Made by a program: the position numbers and the translations under genes
Assembly: GCA_003241695.1 (NCBI GenBank)
Contig: QFPN01000001.1
Location: 186,001 to 250,000, forward strand
Origin: Ancylobacter novellus
GTDB taxonomy: Bacteria; Pseudomonadota; Alphaproteobacteria; Rhizobiales; Methylopilaceae
DNA length: 64,000 bases
Reading direction: 5' to 3'
The notes under the pieces: model-generated
What the model was told of the DNA's origin: nothing
The model's database searches: none
What the model saw: the letters and a program-made list of their open reading frames with translations, nothing else
Shown: in pieces, positions 57,457 through 64,000 of the stretch
Position numbering within the stretch: position 1 is the first letter of the stretch
Layout of the letters: each line of letters opens with the position of its first letter

Positions 57457-58406
57457 GCGCCATGACCCGTCTCCTCGGCGCGCTTGCGCTCTTCCCCCTG
57501 CTCGCGGCCCATCCCGCCCTCGCCCAGCCGACTCTGCGCGCCGACGTTCTGGTCACGGACGAGATCGTCACCGTCGGCGACCTGATCGACGGCGCCCACG
57601 GGCTTGAAGGCGTCGCGCTGTTCCGCGCGCCGGATCCCGGCCAGACCGGCCCGCTGCCGGCCGCCGCCGCCATCGCCGCCGCCAAGCGCATCGGGCTGAA
57701 CGGCGTCGAGGCGAACGGCGTGCGCGAGGTGTTCGTCACCCGCGCGAGCCGCGAGATAACGCCCCAGCAGATCTCGGGCGTGGTCACGGCGCGCGCCGCG
57801 ACCGACTACGGTTGCGACGTCGAGGCCGTGGAGGCGACGCTCGACGAGACCGCGCCGATCCATCTCGACGCAAGCCGCACGGGCGCGCTCTCCGTCGCCC
57901 GCTTCACGCTCGATCCGAAGACCGGCCGCTTCGACGCGCTGCTCGAAACCGCGGGCCAGCCGCGCGGCGCGGCCCCGATCCGCGTCACGGGAACCGCGGT
58001 CGAAACCATCGAGGTCGCGACGCTCGCGAGGGCGCTCGCCCGCGGCGACATCGTCTCCGCCGCCGACATCCGCTCCGACCGGCGCCCGAAGGCGCAGGCG
58101 CAGGACGCCGTCGCGCCGGCCGAGGCCGTGGGGCTCGCAGCCCGACGGTCGCTGCGCGAGGACCAGCCGCTGCGATCCGGCGACCTCGCCTCCCCGCGTC
58201 ACGTCGGCCGCGGCGACTTCGTCACCCTGATCTACGCCTCGTCGGGCCTCTCGCTGTCGCTGAAGGCGCGCGCGCTCGGCGGCGGCGCGGCCGGCGACGT
58301 CGTCGCCGTCCAGAACCTGCAGTCGAAGCGCGTGGTGAACGGGGTGGTCACCGGCCCCTCCGAGGTCACCGTGACCGCCGCCCCGACCGCGCTCGCCCGC
58401 CGCTGA
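57453..58406 (+). CDS. flgA: Flagellar P-ring assembly chaperone FlgA
   Basis: 317 residues: signal peptide (Ala-His-Pro-Ala-Leu-Ala-Gln, about 25), N-terminal extension with Leu-Arg-Ala-Asp-Val-Leu-Val-Thr-Asp-Glu, and the C-terminal SAF/ChapFlgA domain (about 190-315; Leu-Ala-Arg-Gly-Asp-Ile-Val-Ser-Ala-Ala-Asp-Ile, Val-Arg-Asp-like Gly-Asp-Phe-Val). Longer than enteric FlgA (about 220), as in other alphaproteobacteria. Starts GTG (57453) or ATG (57462). No flgI is present in the window. Confidence 0.93.
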   Translation: MSAMTRLLGALALFPLLAAHPALAQPTLRADVLVTDEIVTVGDLIDGAHGLEGVALFRAPDPGQTGPLPAAAAIAAAKRIGLNGVEANGVREVFVTRASREITPQQISGVVTARAATDYGCDVEAVEATLDETAPIHLDASRTGALSVARFTLDPKTGRFDALLETAGQPRGAAPIRVTGTAVETIEVATLARALARGDIVSAADIRSDRRPKAQAQDAVAPAEAVGLAARRSLREDQPLRSGDLASPRHVGRGDFVTLIYASSGLSLSLKARALGGGAAGDVVAVQNLQSKRVVNGVVTGPSEVTVTAAPTALARR

Positions 58407-58417
58407 GGATGACCGAG

Positions 58418-59164
58418 ATGAGCCTCGCCCCCCGCCTCGCTTTCGTCTGCTGCGCCGCGGCGCTGCTCGCGGGCTGCAACACGGCCGACCGCCTGTCGCA
58501 GATCGGCAAGCAGCCGTCGCTGTCGGCGATCGAGAACCCGACCACCCAGCCGGGCTACAAGCCGGTGAAGATGCCGATGCCGGAGATCGAGCCGGTGTCC
58601 TATCAGCCGAACTCGCTGTGGCGGGGCGGCGCCAAGGGATTCTTCAAGGATCCCCGCGCCAAGCAGGTCGGCGACCTGCTCACCGTCAAGGTCGACATCG
58701 CAGACAAGGCGGAAATCGAGAACGCGACCAAGCGCTCGCGGGCGAATTCCGAGCAGTCCGGCGTCGACAACCTGCTCGGCTTCGAAACCAAGGTCGCGAA
58801 GGTGTTTCCGAAGGGCTTCGACCCCTCGAACCTCGCCAACGCGTCGTCCTCGTCCTCGAGCGAGGGCGCGGGCTCGGTCGACCGCAAGGAGACGCTGACC
58901 ACCAACGTCGCCGCGGTCGTGACGCAGGTGCTGCCGAACGGTTCGCTCGTGATCGAGGGCAAGCAGGAGATCCGGGTGAATTTCGAGATCCGCGAGCTGA
59001 TCGTCGCGGGCATCGTGCGCACCGAGGACATCGACGCCGACAACACCATCCCGAGCGAGAAGATCGCGCAGGCGCGCATCGCCTATGGCGGCCGCGGCCA
59101 GATCACCGACGTGCAGCAGCCACGCTACGGCCAGCAGGTGATGGACGTGCTGCTGCCGTTCTGA
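58418..59164 (+). CDS. flgH: Flagellar L-ring lipoprotein FlgH
   Basis: 248 residues. Lipoprotein signal with lipobox Leu-Leu-Ala-Gly-Cys (Cys at about 20), then Asn-Ser-Leu-Trp-Arg (about 65), Lys-Gly-Phe-Phe-Lys-Asp-Pro-Arg-Ala and Asp-Leu-Leu-Thr-Val-Lys-Val (L-ring core), ending Gly-Gln-Gln-Val-Met-Asp-Val-Leu-Leu-Pro-Phe. The ATG at 58418 has GAGG nine bases upstream; the ATG at 58409 lies too close. Last gene of the flgF unit. Confidence 0.96.
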   Translation: MSLAPRLAFVCCAAALLAGCNTADRLSQIGKQPSLSAIENPTTQPGYKPVKMPMPEIEPVSYQPNSLWRGGAKGFFKDPRAKQVGDLLTVKVDIADKAEIENATKRSRANSEQSGVDNLLGFETKVAKVFPKGFDPSNLANASSSSSSEGAGSVDRKETLTTNVAAVVTQVLPNGSLVIEGKQEIRVNFEIRELIVAGIVRTEDIDADNTIPSEKIAQARIAYGGRGQITDVQQPRYGQQVMDVLLPF

Positions 59165-59252
59165 ACCGCCTTGTTCACGACGAGTATTTCGCTCGGGGCG
59201 GCTCCACCCGGCCCTGCGCGAAACGCTCTCCGCCCTCGGCAGGAGAGCGACG

Positions 59253-59280
59253 GCGGCCGCCGGCTCCCCCCGGCGGCCGC
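59253..59280 (+). terminator. Strong hairpin after flgH
   Basis: A perfect 11-base-pair GC stem (59253-59263 with 59270-59280) and a six-base loop. Only a few T follow, so termination efficiency is uncertain. It is the only clear structure between flgH and the convergent DUF805 gene. Confidence 0.5.
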
Positions 59281-59313
59281 AGCCTTATCGTTGCGGCGCG
59301 GGCTGACGCGGCC

Positions 59314-59715
59314 TCAGCCGAAGCGGTTCGCTCCCGCAGTCCCTTTCTGACAGGCAAACACGATCAGGACGATCCATCCGAGGATCGGGATCAGTCCGAG
59401 AAGCAGCCACCAGCCGGTTCTGTCGATGTCGTGCAACCGGCGCACAGACACCGACAGGCTGGGAATGAAGAGAACAAGCGTAACGATAGGCGACATTAAA
59501 TCGTATCCGAAATTATCATAAATCAATACACGATCGACAATTGCGGAAATAATATTTGAAAGAAAGATAAATAAGGTAGAATACCAATATTCTGGACGAT
59601 TGGCACGCCCAGAAAATGTAGCATACTTCGCAAAAAACGCCCTTACCGCCTCGAAGAATGTCGAGACGTTGTAGCTCGGCGGCTGGTGAGCCGGGTAGGA
59701 CTGCATATCGGACAT
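59314..59715 (-). CDS. DUF805 family membrane protein
   Basis: 133 residues with three hydrophobic helices and the family marks Ala-Thr-Phe-Ser-Gly-Arg-Ala-Asn-Arg-Pro-Glu-Tyr-Trp (about 33-45), Ser-Val-Arg-Arg-Leu-His-Asp (about 89-95) and Gly-Trp-Trp-Leu-Leu. Function unknown. The gene is clearly more AT-rich than the rest of the window (about 59480-59640 especially), which hints at recent acquisition. It faces the end of flgH and lies in an interruption of the flagellar cluster. The start at 59715 is chosen because the longer ORF has no family sequence before it. Confidence 0.85.
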   Translation of the reverse strand: MSDMQSYPAHQPPSYNVSTFFEAVRAFFAKYATFSGRANRPEYWYSTLFIFLSNIISAIVDRVLIYDNFGYDLMSPIVTLVLFIPSLSVSVRRLHDIDRTGWWLLLGLIPILGWIVLIVFACQKGTAGANRFG

Positions 59716-59985
59716 TCGGACGATCCCCCAAGAAAGATCGCCGAAGGTAACATCTCGGACGCAGGGAACAATCAAAAGTTGCAGAGACTTCGGCGTAAGC
59801 TGTTGATCCGGAGCGGCATCAACATGATCCGATGGTTGATCAATTGTTCGAAGCCCTTCGCTGGTCGCAGGACCGTCACCTCCCGCGCTTCATCCAAAAG
59901 CGACGGTCAGTTCGCCGACAACGGCGCGATGTCCAACCGGGCTCGCAATTGTCCCGATCGTCGTTTCTCCGGCTCGCTTCCCCGC

Positions 59986-61176
59986 TCAGCTCGGCGCCTT
60001 CTCCGGCTTCAGCCTCATCAGACGGCCTTCCTCGCTGTCGGTGAGCAGATAGAGCAGACCGTCCGGTCCCTGCCGGACGTCGCGGATGCGCTCTCCGAGA
60101 TCGGACAGCAGCCGCTCCTCGTGCGTCACCTTCTCGCCGTCCAGTTCGAGGCGCGCGAGCGTCGGGATCGCGAGGCCGCCGACGAAGGCCGAGCCACTCC
60201 AGGCCGGATAGGCGTCGCCCGTGTAGAAGACGAGGCCCGAGGTCCCGATCGAGGGGACCCAGTAATGCACCGGCGGCTCCATGCCGGCCTTCTCGGTCGG
60301 CCCGATGTCCTCGCCGGAATATTCCTTTCCATACGTCACGACCGGCCAGCCGTAGTTCTTTCCGGCCTCCGCCTTGTTCAGCTCGTCGCCGCCGCGCGGC
60401 CCGTGCTCGGTGATCCAGAGCGCGCCGTCGGCCGGGTTCATGGCCGCGCCCTGGATGTTGCGGTGGCCGTACGACCAAATCTCGGGCTTGGCGCCCTTGT
60501 TGTCCGCGAAGGGATTTCCGGCCGCGGGAGAGCCGTCGCGCGTGAGCCGCACGACCTTGCCGAGCGTCTCGTCCAGCGCCTGCGCCTTGTCGCGGAACTG
60601 GCGGTCGGACCTCTCGCCGGTCGTCACGAACATCATGCCGTCGGGCGCGAACACGATGCGCGAGCCGAAATGCCGGATAGAGGCGTATTTCGGCGCCTGC
60701 CGCCAGATCACCTCGACGTCCTCGAGCCGGGCGCCGTTGGCCGCGAGCTTGCCGCGCCCGAGCGCCGTGCCGTTCACGCCGCCCTCGCCCGCTTCCGCGA
60801 AGGTGAAATAGACGGCGCGCGTCTGCGGGAAGTCGGGCGCGACCGCGACGTCGAGCAGGCCGCCCTGCCCGCGCGTGTCGACCTTCGGAAGTCCGGTGAT
60901 CGGCGGCGACAGCCGGCCGTCGGGCGAGACGATGCGCATCCGGCCCGCCTTCTCGGTCACGAGCATGCGCCCGTCCGGCAGAAAGGCGAGGCCCCAGGGT
61001 CGCTCCAGTCCCTCCGCCACGGTCTCGACCGAGAAGGCCTGCTTCTCCGAGGCCATCACGTCGGAGGCCTTCTTCGACTGATTCGACTGGGCGAGGGCGA
61101 AGGTCGCCCCGGCGGCGAGCGCCGCCGCGGCGGTCGCGGCGATCAGGGTTCTGCGGGATGCGAAGTTGAAGGCCAT
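59986..61176 (-). CDS. PQQ-dependent sugar dehydrogenase
   Basis: Soluble aldose dehydrogenase of the six-bladed beta-propeller type (YliI/Asd-like), periplasmic. 396 residues: signal peptide (to about 31, Ala-Gly-Ala-Thr-Phe-Ala-Leu-Ala-Gln), Leu-Glu-Arg-Pro-Trp-Gly-Leu-Ala-Phe-Leu-Pro-Asp-Gly (about 57), Gly-Gln-Gly-Gly-Leu-Leu-Asp-Val (about 103), His-Arg-Asn-Ile-Gln-Gly-Ala (about 214) and Glu-His-Gly-Pro-Arg-Gly-Gly-Asp-Glu. GGAGGAG precedes the ATG at 61176. PQQ genes are not in the window. Confidence 0.92.
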   Translation of the reverse strand: MAFNFASRRTLIAATAAAALAAGATFALAQSNQSKKASDVMASEKQAFSVETVAEGLERPWGLAFLPDGRMLVTEKAGRMRIVSPDGRLSPPITGLPKVDTRGQGGLLDVAVAPDFPQTRAVYFTFAEAGEGGVNGTALGRGKLAANGARLEDVEVIWRQAPKYASIRHFGSRIVFAPDGMMFVTTGERSDRQFRDKAQALDETLGKVVRLTRDGSPAAGNPFADNKGAKPEIWSYGHRNIQGAAMNPADGALWITEHGPRGGDELNKAEAGKNYGWPVVTYGKEYSGEDIGPTEKAGMEPPVHYWVPSIGTSGLVFYTGDAYPAWSGSAFVGGLAIPTLARLELDGEKVTHEERLLSDLGERIRDVRQGPDGLLYLLTDSEEGRLMRLKPEKAPS

Positions 61177-61271
61177 GGCGGGCTCCTCCGCCGGGAGCGG
61201 CGTCTCGGATTCGGAAATCGGGTCAGAGGCGCCAGATATGTTCGCTTCCATCAAGGTCAAATCACGACGAG

Positions 61272-62267
61272 TCACGCCCGCGTCAGCCGGTCGGCGAAAT
61301 CGTCCGTGGCGCGGATGAGGCGGTCGAGAATTCCGGGCTCCGAAAAAGCGTGGCCGGCGTCGTTCACCACATGAAACGCGGCTTCCGGCCAGGCCCTGTG
61401 CAGGTCGAAGGCGGTGACGGCGGGCGTCGCGACGTCGTAGCGCCCCTGGACGATGACGCCGGGAATGTCCTTCAGCCTGCCGGCGTTCCGGATGAGCTGG
61501 CCTTCCTCCATCCAGCCGCCATAGGTGAAGTAGTGGTTCTCGATCCGCGCGAAGGCGAGCGCGTAGGCGTCCTCGCCGTGCTGGCCGGCGATGGCGGGAT
61601 CGGGCAGCAGCGTCACGGTCTCTCCCTCCCAGACGCTCCAGGCGCGCGCCGCCTCGAGCCGGGCCGCGGGATCGTCGCCGGCGAGCCGACGGCGATAGGC
61701 CGCGATCATGTCGCCGCGCTCGGCCTCCGGGATCGGCGCGAGGAAGCGCTCCCATTTGTCGGGAAACAGCAGCGAGGCGCCGCGCTGGTAGTACCAGTCG
61801 AGCTCGAAGCGGCGCAGCGTGAAGATGCCCCGCAGCACCAGCGCCGAAACGCGTTCGGGATGCGTCTCGGCGTAGGCGAGCGCGAGCGTCGAGCCCCAGG
61901 ATCCGCCGAAGACGAGCCACCGCTCCACGCCCGACATCGCGCGGAGCCGCTCGATGTCGGCGACGAGGTTCCAGGTGGTGTTGGCGTCGAGGCAGGCGTG
62001 CGGCGTCGAGCGCCCGCAGCCGCGCTGGTCGAACAGCAGCACGCGGTAGCGCTCGGGATCGAAGGCGCGACGGTGCGCCGGGCTGCAGCCGCCGCCCGGC
62101 CCGCCATGGAGGAAGACGGCCGGAACGCCGTCCGGATTTCCGCACAGCTCCCAATAGACGCCGTGGCCGTCTCCGACGTCGAGCACGCCGCGGTCGTAAG
62201 GCTCGATCGGCGGATAGAGACCGCGGCGTTCTTCCGTTCCGGCCGTCCCGCCGCGCCCGTCCGCCAT
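61272..62267 (-). CDS. pip: Proline iminopeptidase
   Basis: Removes N-terminal proline from peptides. 331 residues, alpha/beta hydrolase: oxyanion loop His-Gly-Gly-Pro-Gly-Gly-Gly (about 53-59), nucleophile Ser in Gly-Gly-Ser-Trp-Gly-Ser (about 119-124), Asp in Gly-Arg-Tyr-Asp-Val-Ala (about 278) and His in Asp-Ala-Gly-His-Ala (about 308). AAGGGAGAA lies seven bases before the ATG at 62267. Follows the sugar dehydrogenase gene's orientation; unrelated to the flagellar genes around it. Confidence 0.95.
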   Translation of the reverse strand: MADGRGGTAGTEERRGLYPPIEPYDRGVLDVGDGHGVYWELCGNPDGVPAVFLHGGPGGGCSPAHRRAFDPERYRVLLFDQRGCGRSTPHACLDANTTWNLVADIERLRAMSGVERWLVFGGSWGSTLALAYAETHPERVSALVLRGIFTLRRFELDWYYQRGASLLFPDKWERFLAPIPEAERGDMIAAYRRRLAGDDPAARLEAARAWSVWEGETVTLLPDPAIAGQHGEDAYALAFARIENHYFTYGGWMEEGQLIRNAGRLKDIPGVIVQGRYDVATPAVTAFDLHRAWPEAAFHVVNDAGHAFSEPGILDRLIRATDDFADRLTRA

Positions 62268-62372
62268 CGCGTTCTCCCTTTTTCGAATCACGACGGTGGC
62301 GGAATGACCCGCGAAGGGTCAACGGCGCCGAGGGTCGCGTTCGGCCGTCCCGCGCGCACCGGGCCGTTTCGC

Positions 62373-62391
62373 GCCGGCAGAAAATGCCGGC
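62373..62391 (+). promoter_or_regulatory. FlbD-site-like palindrome upstream of flgE
   Basis: GCCGGCA-GAAAA-TGCCGGC, perfect 7-base arms, 5-base spacer, 70 bases before the sigma-54 promoter of flgE. A further CCGGCA half-site follows at once (62391-62396). Confidence 0.6.
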
Positions 62392-62460
62392 CGGCAGGAA
62401 AAACGCGCCCGAACGGCCAGCAGCCTCGGGCTAACATACTGAAATCGCTCGCCACGAATG

Positions 62461-62475
62461 TGGCCCGCAGCTTGC
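62461..62475 (+). promoter_or_regulatory. Sigma-54 promoter of flgE
   Basis: TGGCCCG-CAGC-TTGC: -24 and -12 elements with GG and GC exactly 10 bases apart, about 73 bases before the flgE start; the base after TTGC is T, as in the consensus. Confidence 0.75.
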
Positions 62476-62547
62476 TGTCCGCTTTGCGAGAGGTCGTGTG
62501 GGTCATTCCGGCCCCCCTTGTCACCGCTTGCGTATCGGGAGACGGCA

Positions 62548-63900
62548 ATGGGTATCTTCAACGCGCTGACGACCGCGGTGAGCGGCCTGCAGGCTCAGTC
62601 CTTCGCGCTCGAGAACATCTCGGGCAACATCGCGAATTCGCAGACTGCCGCCTACAAGCGCACCGACACGTCGTTCCAGGACCTCGTCAGCGGCGGAAAC
62701 CTGAACATCAGCCGGCAGACCTCCGGCTCGGTGATGGCCTATTCGCAGCAGACCAACAGCCTCTACGGCACGGTGCAGGCGTCGAGCTCCGGCACGTCGA
62801 TCGCGGTCAACGGCGCCGGCTATCTGATGGTCGCGGACGGGACCGAATCCAACGGACAGGTCAATTTCGGCAGCGACCTCTACACCCGCCGCGGCGACTT
62901 CGAACTCGACAAGAACGGCTATCTGGTGAACGGCGCGGGCTACTACCTGAAGGGCGTCGCAATCGACCCCGTCACGGGCAACCGCGTCGGCTCCACGCCG
63001 GAGCCGATCCGGCTCGCGAACGACATGTATCCCGCAGCCGTCACCAGCTCGATCGACTACCGCGCCAACCTGCCGACCGTCCCGCAGACGTCGAACTACG
63101 ACGCGACCGATTCGAGCTCCTGGCTGCTCGACTCCTCGATCACGGGCACGACCGTCACGGCCGATCAGTCGGAAGCCTTCATGGCGAGCACGATCTCGGG
63201 CGACGCGATCACCGTCTACGACAAGAGCGGCGGAACGCACGACGTGCAGTTCCGCTGGGGCAAGGTCTCGAACGGCGACTCGACCGCGACCCCGGCGACC
63301 GAGGACACGTGGGCGCTGTTCTATCAGTCCGACACCACGGCGACCGGGACTGACACGGCCTGGACCAAGGTCGGCGACTACAGCTTCGATTCCACCGGCG
63401 CGCTGACCTCGTCGTCCGACATGGCGATTTCCGGCATGACGTTGAACGGCGCGGCGATCGGCGACGTCGCGCTCACCCATGGGACCGGCCTGACGAGCTA
63501 CGCCGACACCGGCGGGACGGCCGTCACCAAGGCCATCACGCAGAACGGCAACGCCTCCGGCACGGTGCAGAGCATCGCGATCGCGGACGGCGGCAAAGTC
63601 GAGGCCACCTATTCGAACGGCAAGACCCGCACGCTGTTCGAAGTGCCGCTCGTCACCTTCCCCTCGGAGAACCGCCTCGCTCAGGTCGACGGCGGCGCCT
63701 ACGCCCAGACCGTCGCGTCGGGCGCGCCGACGAACGGCGGCGTCGGCGAGATCGAAGGCTCAGCGATCGAGCTTTCGAACGTCGACATCGCAGACGAGTT
63801 CTCGAAGATCATCGTCACCCAGCAGGCCTACTCGGCGAACACCCGCGTCATCAGCACGTCCAACGACATGCTGCAGGAAACGCTGAGCATGATCCGCTGA
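62548..63900 (+). CDS. flgE: Flagellar hook protein FlgE
   Basis: 450 residues. Rod/hook N-terminal motif Met-Gly-Ile-Phe-Asn-Ala-Leu-Thr-Thr-Ala-Val-Ser-Gly-Leu, Asn-Ile-Ser-Gly-Asn-Ile-Ala-Asn-Ser (about 27-35), a Ser/Thr/Gly/Asp-rich variable middle (about 175-340) and the C-terminal block Ile-Glu-Leu-Ser-Asn-Val-Asp-Ile-Ala-Asp-Glu-Phe ... Gln-Gln-Ala-Tyr-Ser-Ala-Asn-Thr-Arg-Val-Ile. No Cys in the protein. GGGAG precedes the ATG at 62548. Controlled by the sigma-54 promoter just upstream. Confidence 0.96.
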   Translation: MGIFNALTTAVSGLQAQSFALENISGNIANSQTAAYKRTDTSFQDLVSGGNLNISRQTSGSVMAYSQQTNSLYGTVQASSSGTSIAVNGAGYLMVADGTESNGQVNFGSDLYTRRGDFELDKNGYLVNGAGYYLKGVAIDPVTGNRVGSTPEPIRLANDMYPAAVTSSIDYRANLPTVPQTSNYDATDSSSWLLDSSITGTTVTADQSEAFMASTISGDAITVYDKSGGTHDVQFRWGKVSNGDSTATPATEDTWALFYQSDTTATGTDTAWTKVGDYSFDSTGALTSSSDMAISGMTLNGAAIGDVALTHGTGLTSYADTGGTAVTKAITQNGNASGTVQSIAIADGGKVEATYSNGKTRTLFEVPLVTFPSENRLAQVDGGAYAQTVASGAPTNGGVGEIEGSAIELSNVDIADEFSKIIVTQQAYSANTRVISTSNDMLQETLSMIR

Positions 63901-63956
63901 GGCGGGCGGCCCGGCGGCGCGCGAGCGGACGCTGAACGCAAAAGGAGACGTCGACC

Positions 63957-64000
63957 ATGGGTCTGTCGAGCGCCTTGGGCGCCGCCCTGTCGGGGCTCAA
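63957..64000 (+). CDS. flgK: Flagellar hook-associated protein FlgK, 5' end only
   Basis: The window ends 44 bases into this gene. The start Met-Gly-Leu-Ser-Ser-Ala-Leu-Gly-Ala-Ala-Leu-Ser-Gly-Leu after AAAAGGAG is that of FlgK, and the position directly after flgE agrees. The rest lies outside. Confidence 0.8.
   Translation, partial: MGLSSALGAALSGL

Overview
The window is strongly GC-rich DNA from an alphaproteobacterium, most likely of the order Hyphomicrobiales (Rhizobiales). Supporting signs are the GTTC-N7-GTTC type LexA box in front of recA, a Brucella-type BA14K protein, Omp25/Omp31-like barrels, CtrA-type TTAA-N7-TTAACCAT boxes, the alphaproteobacterial flagellar set (MotE, DUF6468, FliM, FliL), and several GTG starts. 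The genus cannot be told from the sequence. No rRNA, tRNA, CRISPR array, insertion sequence or prophage was recognised; the window is ordinary chromosome with dense genes.

Layout. 1-12.2 kb: housekeeping genes (MFS exporter, icd, a diguanylate cyclase, alaS, SOS-controlled recA, purB, an aldose-1-epimerase-like protein). 12.2-15.4 kb: a two-cysteine OhrR regulator facing an HNH nuclease-like gene, then a translationally coupled YCII/DGPF protein and ECF42-type sigma factor. 15.4-17.1 kb: three tandem genes for small secreted Arg/Tyr/Gly-rich proteins sharing one N-terminal block. 17.3-22.9 kb: DUF1176, DUF5993-DsbB, a coupled run (unknown secreted protein, RNase T2, cupin, RlmJ), a cold shock protein and a GST. 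23.0-26.8 kb: Kbp-like BON-LysM protein and four tandem outer-membrane beta-barrel genes. 27-32 kb: pteridine-reductase-like SDR, ZntB/CorA and PiT transporters, FAH-family hydrolase, CoxG-like protein.

33-40.2 kb is the most interesting metabolic locus: an RpiR regulator diverges from an ethanolamine-type APC permease, a glutamine-synthetase-family ligase, an aldehyde dehydrogenase, an iron-type alcohol dehydrogenase and a class I glutamine amidotransferase. Together they read as a gamma-glutamylation route for ethanolamine or a similar amino alcohol (glutamylate, oxidise the alcohol, oxidise the aldehyde, hydrolyse off glutamate). Palindromic intergenic repeats sit in three of the gaps between these genes.

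43.5-64 kb is a flagellar cluster in several divergent units: flgB-flgC-fliE-fliQ-fliR-flhB; fliO-fliP; fliL-fliM-DUF6468-motE; a 1140-residue secreted TPR-like protein; flgF-flgG-flgA-flgH; flgE and the start of flgK. A DUF805 gene, a PQQ sugar dehydrogenase gene and a proline iminopeptidase gene interrupt it between flgH and flgE. The non-coding DNA carries a readable control circuit: CtrA-like boxes before flgB and fliL, sigma-54 -24/-12 promoters before flgF and flgE, and one CGGCA-N5-TGCCG palindrome at each of these control regions that resembles a FlbD enhancer site.
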